From Dactylorhiza incarnata (Eukaryota; Streptophyta; Magnoliopsida; Asparagales; Orchidaceae), in NCBI GenBank assembly GCA_033032865.1, contig JAWHQI010000074.1, positions 8,860,501 to 8,924,500 on the forward strand: 64,000 bases of DNA, in the 5' to 3' direction. The notes under the pieces were generated by a model. That model made no database searches. It was not told where the DNA came from and saw only the letters and a list, made by a program, of their open reading frames with translations. Below, one piece after another: positions 1-10,975 of the stretch; positions within the stretch are counted from its first letter, which is position 1, and each line of letters starts with the position of its first letter. A program made the translations under genes and the position numbers.

Positions 1-102
1 TTTCAAGTGAAATATAAGCAATAATGAACTAAAAGTGAAGTGCAAGTGAGTGAAAACTAGCCCGTATGAGTCCGAAAAAGTGTATATAAATTGGACTCAT
101 CA
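1..102 (-). mobile_element. LTR end of an Athila-like element (family A relative)
   Basis: The first 102 bases match the outer end of the family-A LTR (compare 3818-3921): the same 'gtgaaaactagcccg' block and a terminal '...ggactcatca'. In the element's own (-) orientation this is the LTR start, TGATGAGTCC. The base after 102 begins unrelated Copia LTR sequence, so this is the right edge of an element lying mostly outside the window and inserted into that Copia LTR. Confidence 0.75.
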
Positions 103-952
103 CTGGGCGGACAGGATGTTGCTCATATGGTGTGAGCGGTTAGAAGCTGGAGGTTGCACTTCTGTGGGATCTAGACCTCCTTAGCCGCATGACCCGTATG
201 AGAAAATTAGAGAAACCTCCATGGACAGGATCGCTGATTTCTGGGTAAACTTTTTCGTCGAAATGTTTCAATGAATTCGTCGAGATGTCTCGACGAATAA
301 GTGATCCCGACAAAAATGTACATTCTGTTTTAACTGGGTCTACGGATAGAGAAAACTTATGTCTATTTTATACTCTTGGGTATATAAGGCCAGACTTTAG
401 GTTTTCTTTAGTTCAGAAAAAGCCCAACAGAAAATCGTGGTGAGCGACCACATTGAAAGAACGATCCCGACCCGTGCGTGAAATCCGTCGCCGTTCCTTG
501 AGATCGGATAGGAACAGTTCATGTCGATCTTGTTGCTGTTCCTGTAGACCCGTCTCTGTCTCTCCTTGTCGGGTCTAGCAATCCGAAGAGATGTTAAGGG
601 CTCTCCTTCTCTGACCTAGCTCTTGTTGGACAAGAGGCTTAGGGTTCTCCTTCGCTCGTGTGGACTTTTGTATAGGTGTGGACTTATTTCTACACTAACT
701 CCTCCGACGAGCAGTCCAATCTTGTTAGAGCCGAAGGAAGCACAAAGGAAGAACTTGAAATAGGATTCTGATTTCTAGAAGAATTTTCATGGAGCATCCG
801 ATTGAGTATTGACTCAATTCCGCAAAGGTAATTTTATTATTGCTGCAATTTCTTGGTTCATGGTTTTAGCAATATCCATATGTCTCTTTTGGGTTGTTCT
901 TGTATATTCTGCTGCGCACATGTGATGTGACTTCCCCAAAGGAAAACCCAAC
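103..952 (+). mobile_element. Copia LTR fragment related to family C2
   Basis: The segment ends in ...AAAACCCAACA at 952. Its last 80 bases match the reverse complement of the C2 LTR start at 23086 ('cttttgggttgttcttgt', then a 'ctgctgcg' block). It carries CGTCGA-type palindromes at 258-302 and a TATA box (TATATAAG) at 381-388, so it is transcribed on + . No primer-binding site follows 952. Tat protease sequence starts directly, so this is a 3' LTR or solo LTR of a Copia copy that landed in the Tat element. Its left part is split by the LTR ending at 102. Confidence 0.75.
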
Positions 953-1083
953 AGCTATAACGCCATTTTAGGACGCCCTCTCATCAACAACTTCTGATGC
1001 GTTCCCTCGTCCTTCCATTAGTGCCTTAAGTTCCATAGAGAGGAGTTCAGGTCCTAATCCGAGGGGATACTAAGGTGGCGAGG
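953..1083 (+). pseudogene. pol: Tat polyprotein, end of protease domain
   Basis: The translation starts with YNAILGRPLIN, the 'ILGRP' block that ends Gypsy proteases. It is followed by the conserved stretch before the pol linker and runs on at 9796 as ARQCYVTAVN once the family-A insertion and its 5-bp duplication are removed. A stop in this piece shows decay. The upstream part, including the catalytic Asp, is missing because a Copia LTR abuts at 952. Confidence 0.75.
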
Positions 1084-1977
1084 TGACACGCTTACGGCAA
1101 GTGCACCGGTCGTACAAGTAATAAAAGATGGGAGAGACTCCCTGAATATCGTTCTCAGAGGATTGCAAGTTGCGTTGTATGATTTCCCGTCAGGGAAATT
1201 TATTATAAAGATTTCTATGTTAATAATAAAAAGGGGGGTTTGATTTGGGTTTCCTAATTTAACAACAATAAAAGGAAAATGCGGGCCGAGATCACCACTT
1301 CGCTTGGCGAGATGAAGTGCAGACCGCAATATCGTGCTTCAGTAAATGGAATGGATGAAATGCAGACGGAGGGAATGATCCCTATTGCGAGAGTGAAGTC
1401 GCAAACACCTCTTCGACGTCTCACCTCTAGCTTTTGCTAGAGTGGCTCAGTTAGTGCGTGTATAGGGTGGATGTGAAATGGAAGCGAGGCACATCACAAC
1501 ATAACATCAAAGTAGAGAAAATAGCTAGGCATGCTTTCATTCATAGACAAACAAAGAGCATTCTAGGTTCATTACAAGTATTTAGGAGCACAACACACAA
1601 GTAGACAAACGGTAGAGTGAAGAAAAAAGAAGAAAAGTCTCGCCGTGGGTCATGGCCGGAATGGTGGGTTGTCAAGCCACCTCTGAGCTCAGTACGTGGT
1701 TGCTTCCGGGATCTAGAGGTTGTCACTACCTCTAACCTTCTCCGTCTTCTTCCCTAGTGTAGGTTCCTTCTTCTTCACTAAATGGAGTATGTCAACCCTT
1801 GATACTGGTTGTAGATGGCTGGGAAGGCTTCCGGATCCTTGTATGGGGCTTATAATCACCGGAGAACACTTCCCAAATGGGGGAGATGGATGGGGTGACA
1901 GAAATGGCAGAGCTGGAATGAAAGCGGTGGGCTTGGTCTGTCCTCTGAAGTGTCTCTCGAGCCAGCAGATTTCCTGG

Positions 1978-2316
1978 CTTTTATACAGAAATGATAGAAA
2001 TTAAGTCACGCACGGTCGAGCGCACGACCGTGCGTAGATCGTGCGTTATTATCGAATAAGAAAGCCCTGGAAGATGAAGCAGCAGTGCCCGTGCATTTTA
2101 CTCACGCACGGTCAAAGTCGACCGTGTGTAAAAATGCACAAACAATTCCAGAAGCCTTGAAAACCAGACTTAGCAGGTGATCGTGTGATTCCTTCACGCA
2201 CGGGCAACTGCCTGTGCGTGTACAATTCACACGATCAGCGATAGAACATCAAACAAAGCTGCAAATGAACTCGCATGATCGAAACAATCGTGCGTCAATG
2301 AAACGCACGACCGTGC
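1978..2316 (-). promoter_or_regulatory. U3 palindrome cluster and TATA box, element A 3' LTR
   Basis: On the - strand a TATA box (TGTATAAAAGC, 1978-1988) lies just downstream of a 310-bp cluster rich in CGCACG/CGTGCG (eight hits at 2006-2316). Paired units include CACGCACGGTCG with CGCACGACCGTGCG. The partner LTR has the same arrangement. That it drives transcription is inferred from the position upstream of the TATA box. Confidence 0.6.
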
Positions 2317-2573
2317 AATATATTGTCACTTAAAACCGAAAACCGTAAACCGAACCGGAATCGAACTGGAACCGCAAAGAACCAGACCGAACCAGAATCG
2401 AATTATTTGGGTTTCGGTTTGAATTTTGGAACCGTGAGCAATAATTGTCCGGGTGTGGTTCTTTCACTTTATTATCCAGACCGGAACCGGAACCGCAATA
2501 TACAAGTCTCAAGCGGTTTCAAGATTTTTAGAACCGATCCGAATCGGACCGAAGTAGAACCGAACCGTAACCC

Positions 2574-2575
<2 letters not shown>

Positions 2576-2619
<44 letters not shown>
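2576..2619. repeat. (ATT)n microsatellite
   Basis: About 14 ATT units followed by a T-rich run, inside the DNA-transposon-like insertion. Confidence 0.9.
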
Positions 2620-2620
<1 letters not shown>

Positions 2621-2631
2621 TTTTTTATAAT

Positions 2632-2726
2632 ATATCTATAATATCTATACCCGCCCATACCCCCAATGATTGGGGACTATATGGGTTATGATGTTGATTG
2701 TTGATTGATATCTATAATATCTATAC
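2632..2726 (+). mobile_element. 57-bp truncated SINE/LINE insertion with 19-bp TSD
   Basis: Perfect 19-bp direct repeats (2632-2650 and 2708-2726) flank a 57-bp insert (2651-2707). The insert consists of a 35-base 3' tail (2653-2687) that folds into CCCCAAT/ATTGGGG within CCCATA/TATGGG, then short TTGATTG-type repeats. The identical 35 bases end a larger insertion at 63192-63226. A long TSD, extreme 5' truncation and a simple-repeat tail mark target-primed retrotransposition, probably a (TTG)n-tailed plant SINE or RTE-type LINE. Confidence 0.8.
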
Positions 2727-3921
2727 TTATTATTATGGGTGAAATTGGTGCGGTTTGAACCCAAATCGCAATCGCAATAAAGGGGGTCGGTTTTGAACTA
2801 AACAAAAATGCACCGCACCAAAACCGTGTTGTGTGGTTTGAAATTGGTGTGATTTGGAGTCTGTTTTTGTGATGTACTTTCGGTTTTTATACAGTTATAT
2901 AACGTATTTTCAATTTTACTCACATATTTTTCTAAATTATTTTGTTTTAAAAATATAGATTATATACAACTACTATTTAATAGTAATCATGAAAGACAAA
3001 TCTATTTGTAGCTGATAAATTAATTAAATCGAATTAACTAATATATTCTTCAAATTTTAATTATAAAATAAGATTTCAAGAGCAACAATTCAAATTTCTT
3101 TACCCGATGTTGAGTCGGGGTCTTCAGCAATATGAACATTATTGCATCAGCATTACACGTTCGTGATATTTGAATTTGTAAAATCGGTGCGGTTTGGTAC
3201 AATTTTGTGGTTTTGCGATTTCAGTTTTTAACTTTCAGTCTGACTTACTATATATTATACAAAAAGTACTCCCACTTGGTGTAACATGAAAAAAAATCGA
3301 ACGCGTGGGTATACTTTTCCCCTCCGTTTTTTTATTTTTGACTTCCCACATTCATTCCGCCAAGTTTGGTTTTAATTCTAGTTGGAACCGATTGGAACCG
3401 GACCGAACCGCATAGAACCGGACTGAACCGTTAGTGGCCGGTTTGGTTTTGGTTCTTGTTGAACCGTAACTGAAACCGTTAACACGACAGTTCCAAAAAT
3501 TATGCTGTAACCAGAACCGGAACCGATCAAACCAAATATGATTTTGGTTCTAATTTGAAGAATTGTTACCTTAGCGGTTCGGTTCACGGTTTTAGTAGAA
3601 CCGGAATAGAACCGGAACAGTGAGAGCAAACAGGGCAAAGCGAACGATCTATCCACCTGCGCAATAAAGCCTACAACAAACATGCAGCTGGGAAAACTCC
3701 TCCAGCTCAATATAAATACAGCAAAGAGGGTTGGGGAGCACCATGTGCTTACCCCTAATGACATGGAGCGCAAATGCACCCCCAAATGGGCCAAAACAGT
3801 GCTCAAAGCATGGAAGTGAATACAAGTGAAATACAAGCGATATTAGCTTGAATAAGGTGTGCACAAGAGTGAAAACTAGCCCGGATTGGTCCATAAAATA
3901 GTGTAAATAATGGACTCATCA

Positions 3922-3957
3922 CACCCCCAGACTTAACCATTTGCTCGTCCCGAGTAA
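3922..3957 (-). other. Element A polypurine tract with upstream hairpin
   Basis: On the - strand, AAGTCTGGGGGTG directly precedes the 3' LTR start (TGATGAGTCC), the expected plus-strand primer. Just upstream lies TTACTCG-GGA-CGAGCAA (3941-3957), a small stem with a GGA loop. Element F has a comparable hairpin before its polypurine tract. Confidence 0.7.
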
Positions 3958-6290
3958 ACTATCCCTCCAGCGGATGAAAAAAATATTAGATGGCTTAGTA
4001 ATTGCAAATGCGGAGTACTATGCGAAGTCGCATACTCACACGCACAGAAATGCGATAGAAGAAATTTTTAACTATACAAAATAGTTTGTGAAAATCTATG
4101 AGCGTAATTATATATTATTTCTACTCAAAAGTTGAATCTCGGTGAATCGTCTGGTCATGCATAGGAAGAAAGTAAACTGATCGCTGAGGAGAGTATTGCT
4201 CAATATCGGAACTCAGAACAACCTCCATTGAAATCCATCAATGTCGGCGACCATAAGCTCACCCGGTCACACTCTCTCCACGACACTGGTTCGATTCATT
4301 GCGTGAGTCAGTAGGACTTTAGGATAAAGATGGGGCTTTGGATTCGGTAGGGTTTACAATGATAAACATGAGGGTAAACGCACCTAACCCAAAAGAGCTT
4401 GCGCTAAGGAGACTATCCAAGCTACCACAATATGCGCGGGTGCATCACACCACCAGACTTGAACTTGAAAACATGGGTGTGTGCACCGCCTACTCCAAAT
4501 ACAATCTTTTGCAAATAATTTTCAATTAAGCTCTTTTCTCATCATCTTTTTTTCTACTTTTTTTTTCATTTCATTATTTTTTCAATTATTTATTCACTGG
4601 AGCACATCCACAAATCCACAATTAAATCACAACATCAACATTCCCAAAATACAAATACGAAAACAACTAAAGCTCATCTTTGGGTATGCGACTGGGATCG
4701 GCTTTTTGGCTTTGGTGGAGAAGCGGTGGAGCTGAATCAAGAGACAGGGTAGGCACAAAGGGGCTAGCAAGGATCATATGACAGGATCTGTACGAAAAAG
4801 CTCAAACTGGCCAAATTGATGGCCTACGTCACGCTCACGCACTGAACTAACCTATACCAATGCTTCAAGAGTCGCTTGGGGCAAGTTCTTAGCCATCGAG
4901 AAAGATAATTCTTCCTCCCGACTCGAGCAATACAAACCTAGCAACCGTCTACACACATCCCTATGCTACTGTCGGATACACACTGGATTCACCACTTTTG
5001 AGTAGGATAAACAATTATTACGCAAATAGAAAAATTACAAAACTATAAGCATAAAGAAAAAATTATTCTACACACAATTCTATGCAAGACGCGAGTACTC
5101 GACTAGAGCACTACGGGAGTCAACAATTTACTCTGTCTCACAATCCTAAGCCAGCACAACAATTTTTCCAATCCTACAAAAGAAATGAGTTAGACTCGTT
5201 ACGCGCCCACGATTAAGTGCGCTCTCTAGTGGGTGTTGTGGTGCGCTATGAGAATGAGCATAACTAAATAATTTACTTGAAATATATCTTCTATCATGCA
5301 GTGCCAAGTGCACGTGCAAGTGGGTAACAAAACTTTACTCTCCCCCTAGACTTAAATCTAAACATCACATAGTGCAATACTATATTTATAAAAGGACGTA
5401 GGAGGAGAGGTTACCCCATGCTCAGAAATGAGCATACCGGAAGATTGGCTTTACACTACAAATTAGCTCCAACCTCGCCACTAGAGTCGCCATACCTGCA
5501 GGAATTGCTCTGGTACAGCACAAAACATAAACAAAACAATAAAATTGGGTCGTCTCCCATAAGCCCTTTTGTTTACCGTCCTAAAGGTGGACCAAATACC
5601 TGTATTAGCATTGAATAAATAGAGTTCTAGCAATTGTCAAATAGATCGCCAAAAGAGACACACAAGCATAGTTACAGAAATAGAATGAAGCAAACTAAAA
5701 CAGAAGAAACACAAGCCCGGAGACTACGCCACAACTCAGTTGTACGCTGATTTGTGATGATTCTCCCCAGCCACACGAGATGGGAAGGAGGTGAAGGCTT
5801 TAGGGCTCAAAGGAGATGTCTCTCCCTTGCCCCTAACCTCTTCCTTCTCGTGCCGGAGGGCAGCAGAGCGGGTAGTGCGGAATAACTTTTTCTGTTTCAA
5901 TTTCTCCACAGTAGAAGAGCGCCAACGAGCAATATGCTCTCTATCATAACCGGTGTCTAGCAGTTTCAGAGCAGCCAGGGGCTTCATTTCTTCACCCAAT
6001 ACGGGTGACAGATTTGCCCAATGAACCTATTTTAACTGTTTACAAATTACATTAGTTTTAACAAAATCATTCAAAGAGTTTTCGGCCATGCTGGCCATGG
6101 TAATTTCTAACTTTGCGGCCTCGCCGCCTTTATTCTCAGCTTTCTCTTCATCCATCACATATTTCTTCACTATCTCTTTTTCCTCCTCCTTTGACTCCGC
6201 ATTTTTTTTTGCTTTGCTTCTCCATAACTGTACTCAACTTATTAGCAAATTTATCAAAAATGACATGTAAAAAATTTAGACCCTTGGTTA
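3958..6290 (-). other. Element A 3' internal region, no pol
   Basis: These 2.3 kb lie between the protease-like domain and the polypurine tract. I see no RT, RNase H or integrase motifs. The only notable frame is 5736-5999 (-), 87 codons, Lys/Arg/Glu-rich, unrecognised; nearby - strand frames at 6000-6290 are similarly charged and broken by stops. The rest looks non-coding. Confidence 0.55.
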
Positions 6291-6884
6291 TTATAGATGA
6301 AAGAGTATGGGGTACACTTTGGGTGTCAAGGTGACACACCCCTTAGCAATGTGAAGGGTGGAGCCACTCTCCTTCAAGAACGGGACACCCAAAATAGGCA
6401 TGGAAGTGTTTTGCCTTGGTCCCAGAACTTGAAAGTTTGTGACAACCAAAGCTCCATCTACAACGACCTGGACGTCCTTGATCTCACCCTCTGTTTCCAC
6501 CACCGTTCCATTTGCAAGGACAAGTAATGTACGATCATCGACATTGATTATTAGGTTTAGCTTTTCAACATCTTGCAGTGCAAGAACGTTGCGTGACGAT
6601 CTAGTGTCGCAAAGAGTGGTGGTTTCAACATCATTGATCTCACATTTCAGAATCAAGTTGCCCTCATGGCAGCCATCTGGCTCAATAAGGTTGTTTCCCT
6701 GCTCACGTGGATTCTTTTCCATCGTGCTAGGGAGAGCACCCTGAGTTCTCTCAGAGATCACTTGAGCCAATTGACCCAGTTGCATTTCTAAGTTCCTCAT
6801 CGAGGCAGTTTGATTGGCCATATTTGCTTGGGCCACATCAACAAACTTTTCCATCATCTCTTCCAACATACTTTTTCTTTGCAC
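6291..6884 (-). pseudogene. Element A gag C-terminus and protease-like domain
   Basis: A 197-codon frame. Residues about 20-50 (RNLEMQLGQLAQVISERTQG) are the conserved Athila gag C-terminal segment, also present in element F. Residues about 85-195 form a retropepsin-like region with 'TTLCDTRSS' where D-[ST]-G-[AS] is expected and 'LGVPFL' in place of LGRPFL. The Gly after the catalytic Asp-Thr is replaced by Arg, so protease activity is doubtful. Confidence 0.7.
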
Positions 6885-8175
6885 CGCAACACCTTGATTA
6901 TAACCGGGTTGAGGCGGCCTCGGTTGGCTTCCGAACGCTTGAGCATCAAATTGATGCTGGCCCGGTTTCCATCGTTAGCCTACAGTGTTTTGGTTCCAAG
7001 AGAAATTTGGGTGATTTCTCACACCCGGATTATAAGTATTCGAGAAAGGTGCAGTGCAGTTTTGATTTTGAATGTAATTAACATTCTCTTCCATATTGAG
7101 ATTAGAAAAAATCGGAGGAGATTTCACCTGAAGGGAATTCGTAGGTATGATGTCCAGAGTTCCCACATGCTTGACAAGATATAGCCATCACCGGAGTCGG
7201 AGAAGAGGAAGGCCTCTTCAATCATGTTATGCTCTCGTATGGTGACGGTGCTGCCTCTGCAGGTGGACCAAAAGTGTTCACTTCTAATAGCCCTCTTGCG
7301 TTCCGCGGGGTGTTCTGCCCTACGGTCGAAAAATAACTATGAGTCGCGGTGTCCTACAAAATTCACAAAGCTTCATCAGGAGTGTGATTTAGGAGAGTTC
7401 CGCCGGCGGCAGCATCAATCATGGCTTTGTAGTTAGGCTCTACTGCAAAGTAGAAATACTCCACAAGGTTCCAGGGTTGCAGCTCATTGTGAGGACACTT
7501 TCAGAGGAGTTCCATAAATCTTTCCCAAGCTTCCGCGAGGGTCTCCTGAGCGTGTTGCTGGAAGGTTGTAATCTCTCTCCTTAGGTTCATAGTTTTGTCC
7601 ACTGGGTGGAACATTGCTAAGAATTTCGAGGAAAACAGCTTCCATGTGGTCGCTGTGCCCGATGGGATTGTATGGAGCCACACTTTGGCTTTATCACGGA
7701 GGGAGAACAGGAACAGTCTTAATTTCACAGGGTCGTCCGCTATACCGGCATGCCAGAATGTTCCGCAGATTTTTGAGAACTCTGCCAAGTGATGATGGGG
7801 ATCTTCACTTGCCATCCCAGAGAACTGGGCATTGTTGCGGATGATGTTCAGGATTGTCGGCCTGATCTCGAACTGGTTGTTTGTGATGGCTGGGCCAAAA
7901 CCGGGATACACACTCCCAACAGTGGGTGTGGTGTAGTCTCGCATTGTTCTGGGCCTTGGCCGGGCCACCTCATTTTAATCAGCTGCTTACCCAGCAACTT
8001 GCACTTTCTCTCCCCCGGGATTAACTAGATTTCTGTTAGCATTAACATCCATAGAGGCAGCAGCACGGCGGCGCGCGCGCAACATCCTTTCTATCTCTGG
8101 GTTGTATTCTACTAGATCACCAGGGCCTTGCCCCTGCATAAACTTACACACAAAAGAAAGAAAAATCAAAATCAA
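6885..8175 (-). pseudogene. gag: Element A gag, Athila type
   Basis: The N-terminal frame (8175-7987) contains YNPEIERMLRARRR, the Athila gag start block. The frame 7968-7501 holds the capsid core (TMRDYTTPTVGS, FEIRPTILNIIRNN, KLRLFLFSLRDKAKVWL, ETLAEAWERFMELL). It stops at 7501-7503 (TGA) in a spot where relatives have Arg, consistent with CGA to TGA. Reading continues past it (KCPHNELQPW...), and 7166-6975 carries RNHPNFSWNQN. It is therefore a nearly full-length but broken gag whose product would form the particle shell. Confidence 0.75.
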
Positions 8176-8226
8176 TAAAGAAACTTTATAACAGCTTCCT
8201 GGAAGAAAAACTCATACAACGCTTGC

Positions 8227-8246
8227 AGTCCCCGGCAACGATGCCA
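8227..8246 (-). other. Element A primer-binding site (tRNA-Asp type)
   Basis: On the - strand TGGCATCGTTGCCGGGGACT follows a few bases after the 5' LTR end. It matches the Athila-type site TGGCGCCGTTGCCGGGGA apart from GCG to GCA/T changes. Confidence 0.85.
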
Positions 8247-8252
8247 AAAACT

Positions 8253-9795
8253 TGACACGCTTACGCAAGTGCACCAGTCGTACAAGTAATAAAAGTTGGG
8301 AGAGACTCCCTGAATACCGTTCTCAGAGGATTGCAAGTTGGGTTGTATGATTTCTCGCCAGGGAAATTGATTATAAAGATTTCTATGTTAATAATAAAAT
8401 GGGGGGTTTGATTTGGGTTTCCTAATTTAACAACAATAAAAGGAAAATGCGGGCCGAGATCACCGCTTCGCTTGGCGAGATGAAGTGCAGGCCGCAATGT
8501 CGTGCTTCAGTAAATGGAATGGACGGAGGGCATACGGAGGGAATGATCCCTATTGCGAGAGTGAGGGTCGCAAACACCTCTTCGACGTCTCACCTCTAGA
8601 TTTTTGCTAGAGTGGTTCAGTTAGTGCTTATATGGGGTGGATGTGAAATGGAGGCGAGGAGCATCACAACATAACATCAAAGTAGAGAAAATAGCTAGTC
8701 ATGCTTTCATTCATAGACAAACAAAGAGCATTCTAGGTTCATTACAAGTATTTAGGAGCACAACGCACAAGTAGACAAAGGGTAGAGTGAACCACAAGAA
8801 GAAAAGTCTCGTTATGGGTGTTGGCCGGATTGGTGGGTTGTCAAGCCGCCTCCGAGCTCAGTCTGTGGTTGCTTCCAGGATCTAGAGGTTGTCACTACCT
8901 CTGACCTTCTCCGTCTTCTTCCCCAGTGTAGGTTGCTTCATCTTCACTAAATGGAGTATGCCAACCCTTGATGTTAGTTGTAGATGGCCAGAAAGTCTTC
9001 TGGATCTATGGATGGGGCTTAGAATCACCGGAGAAGGCTTCCCAAATGGGGGAGATGGATGGGTGATGGAAATGGCAGAGCTGGAATGAAAGCGGTGGGC
9101 TTGGTTTGTCCTATGAAGTGTCTCTCAAGCCAGCAGATTTCCTGGCTTTTATACTGAAATGTTAGAAATTTAGTCACGCACGGTCGTACGCACGGCCGTG
9201 CGTAGATCGTGCATAATTAACGAAGAAGAAAGCCCTGGAAGATGAAGCAGCAGCGCCCGTGCATTTTACTCACGCATGGTCAAAGCCGACCGTGCGTAAA
9301 AATGCATGAACAATTCCAGAAGGCTTGAAAACCAAACTTAGCAGGTGATCGTGCGATTCCTTTGTGCACGGGCAATTGCCCGTGCGTGTACAATTCGCAC
9401 GATCAGCGATAGAACGTCAAATAAAGCTACAGATGAACTCGCACGATCGAAGCAATCGTGCATCAATGAAATGCAAGACCATGTGATATATGCAGACATG
9501 AAAATAGGGCAAAGCGGACGATCTATCCACCTGCGCAATAAAGCCTACAACAAACATGCAGCTGGGAAAACTCCTCCACCTCAATATAAATACAGCAAAG
9601 AGGGTTGGTGAGCACTGTGTTCTTACCCCCAACGACATGAAGCGCAAAGGCACCCCAAAATGGGCCAAAATAGTGCACAAAGCGTGGAAGTGAATACAAG
9701 TGAAATACAAGCGATATTAGCTTGAATAAGGTGTGCACAAGAGTGAAAACTAGCCCGTATGAGTCCATAAAATAGTGTAAATAATGGACTCATCA
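8253..9795 (-). repeat. Element A 5' LTR
   Basis: A 1543-bp partner of 1084-3921. On the - strand it runs TGATGAGTCC...GCGTGTCA. It keeps the empty site where the partner LTR has the 1.3-kb insertion, a TATA box near 9145-9155, and the CGCACG/CGTGCG palindrome cluster at about 9170-9480. Confidence 0.9.
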
Positions 9796-10239
9796 CGAGG
9801 CAGTGTTATGTGACTGCCGTGAACACCATCTCCTAGATGGCGGTGGCTAAGGAAGTGGATAGGGAGATGAGGGGACCGGTGGGGCCAGAGGAAGCGATGG
9901 AGGGGGAAAGAGAAGTGGAAGAGGAGGTCCATGTCCTGGAGGAAGAGACGGAGGCGATGCAGGACGAGCATGCCGAGCTAATGGAGGTAGAAGTTGCGAT
10001 GGAAGAGGAGACCCTTGCCAAAGGGGGAAAGGTAGGGGGAGAGTGGGAAGAGTCGTCCCGACTTGAGGCGACAGAGGAAGTAGTTAAGATGGAGGTCATC
10101 ACCCGGGAAGGAAAGGTAGAGAAGGTGCGGGTTAGCGGATGCCTTAGTCTAGAGGATAAGAGGAAGATGTTGGAGTACATCCAGAGGAGCGTGGACATCT
10201 TCGCTTAGAGAGTGGCAGATATGTCAGGCGTCGACGCAG
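9796..10239 (+). pseudogene. pol: Tat pol linker between protease and RT (acidic)
   Basis: The stretch begins with ARQCYVTAVNTIS, then a stop (TAG, 9834-9836) where relatives have Trp. A frame unusually rich in Glu follows (roughly 9837-10140). It ends with the pre-RT block VRVSGCLSLEDKRKMLEYIQ and, after a stop, DMSGVDADMACHRLN. The block order matches Tat-group linkers. Confidence 0.7.
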
Positions 10240-10975
10240 ACATGGCCTGCCATCGACTCAACCTCAATCCATGAACCCGCCCCATCCGTCAGAAGAGAAG
10301 GAATATTGCCGATAAGCTAGAGGAGCCAATCCGGGAGGAAGTGGAGAAGCTCCTGAAAGCAGGTTTTGTATCAGAGATCTAGTATCCAGGCTGGGTCTCC
10401 AATATCGTCATGGTAAAAAAGGGCGATGGTCGCTAGAGAATGGGCACCAACTTGTCTTTTAAACAAAGCATGCCCAAGGATTGTTACCCTCTACCTCGAA
10501 TCAACGCGTCGGTTGATTCAGCCGTCGGTTTTTCTGTAATGAGTTTTTTAGATGCTTTTTCAAGTTATCACCAGATCAGGATGCACCCACTGGACATCAA
10601 AGATGTCTCCTTCATCATAGGGAGGGGTGTTACTACTATAAGATGATGTCTTTTGGGCTAAAGAATGCGGGGGGCACATACCAAAGGATGATGGACCGAG
10701 TCTTTCGGGAGCAGAGGGGGAGGAACTTGGAGGTGTACGTGGATGACTTCATGGTGAAGAGCAAGGACGTTGGCTCGCACCTCTAGGACCTTGACGAAAC
10801 CTTTGCCACTCTGTGCAAGTTTAAGATGATGCTGAACCCCTTGAAGTGTGTATTCGGGGCCAGCAAGGGAAAGTTTATTGGTCACCTCCTTACCCCGGCG
10901 GGGGTGGAGCCTAATCCAGATAAGGTAAAGGCTATAATGGAAATGGAATCGTCGTGAAATGCCAAGGAAGTCCAA
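10240..10975 (+). pseudogene. pol: Tat reverse transcriptase (broken)
   Basis: Recognisable RT blocks in order: EEVEKLLKAGFV, PKDCYPLPRI, SFLDAFSSYHQIRMHP, SFGLKNAGGTYQRMM, the catalytic EVYVDDFMVKSK (YVDD at 10736-10747), LNPLKCVFGASKGKFIGHL and EPNPDKVKAI. Several stops and at least one frame change interrupt it. The 'MPFGLKNAGATYQR'-type block is typical of the Tat group. Confidence 0.85.

Larger units (their letters stand above)
2326..3623. mobile_element. DNA-transposon-like insertion (hAT-like, non-autonomous)
   Basis: Present in only one LTR of element A. The ends are packed with AACCG/GAACCGG repeats on the left and CGGTTC/GAACCG repeats on the right, starting about TCACT and ending AGTGA. 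Such subterminal repeat-rich ends are typical of plant hAT-type non-autonomous elements. The centre has a second set of GTGCGGTTT repeats in both orientations, suggesting a nested relative. No transposase is seen. I could not find a clean 8-bp TSD, so the exact ends and class stay uncertain. Confidence 0.5.
1084..3921 (-). repeat. Element A 3' LTR, enlarged by an insertion
   Basis: It pairs with 8253-9795 over its full length except for about 1.3 kb extra at about 2326-3623. It starts TGACACGC and ends GGACTCATCA as read on + . Without the insertion it is about 1540 bp, matching the 1543-bp partner. The copies differ by scattered substitutions of several percent, so the element is not recent. 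Confidence 0.88.
1084..9795 (-). mobile_element. Element A: gag/protease-only Athila-like Gypsy element (TR-GAG type)
   Basis: A complete element: LTRs at 1084-3921 and 8253-9795, TG...CA ends, and a perfect 5-bp TSD CGAGG (1079-1083 and 9796-9800). The primer-binding site next to the 8253 LTR reads TGGCATCGTTGCCGGGGACT on the - strand, the Athila-type (tRNA-Asp) site. A polypurine tract flanks the other LTR. The interior holds gag and a protease-like domain of the Athila lineage and about 2.3 kb without RT, RNase H or integrase. Known gag-only plant elements (TR-GAG) are the closest class. It sits inside the Tat pol reading frame. Confidence 0.88.

Noticed and set aside
2574..2640. Matrix attachment or origin-like AT-rich tract
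   Set aside because: Explained by an (ATT)n microsatellite followed by a T run; nothing else supports function.
6088..7184. Plus-strand frames opposite element A gag/protease
   Set aside because: Antisense shadows of the Athila-like gag-protease region.
9837..10208. A separate Glu-rich gene
   Set aside because: It is in frame with Tat pol blocks on both sides and is the linker between protease and RT.
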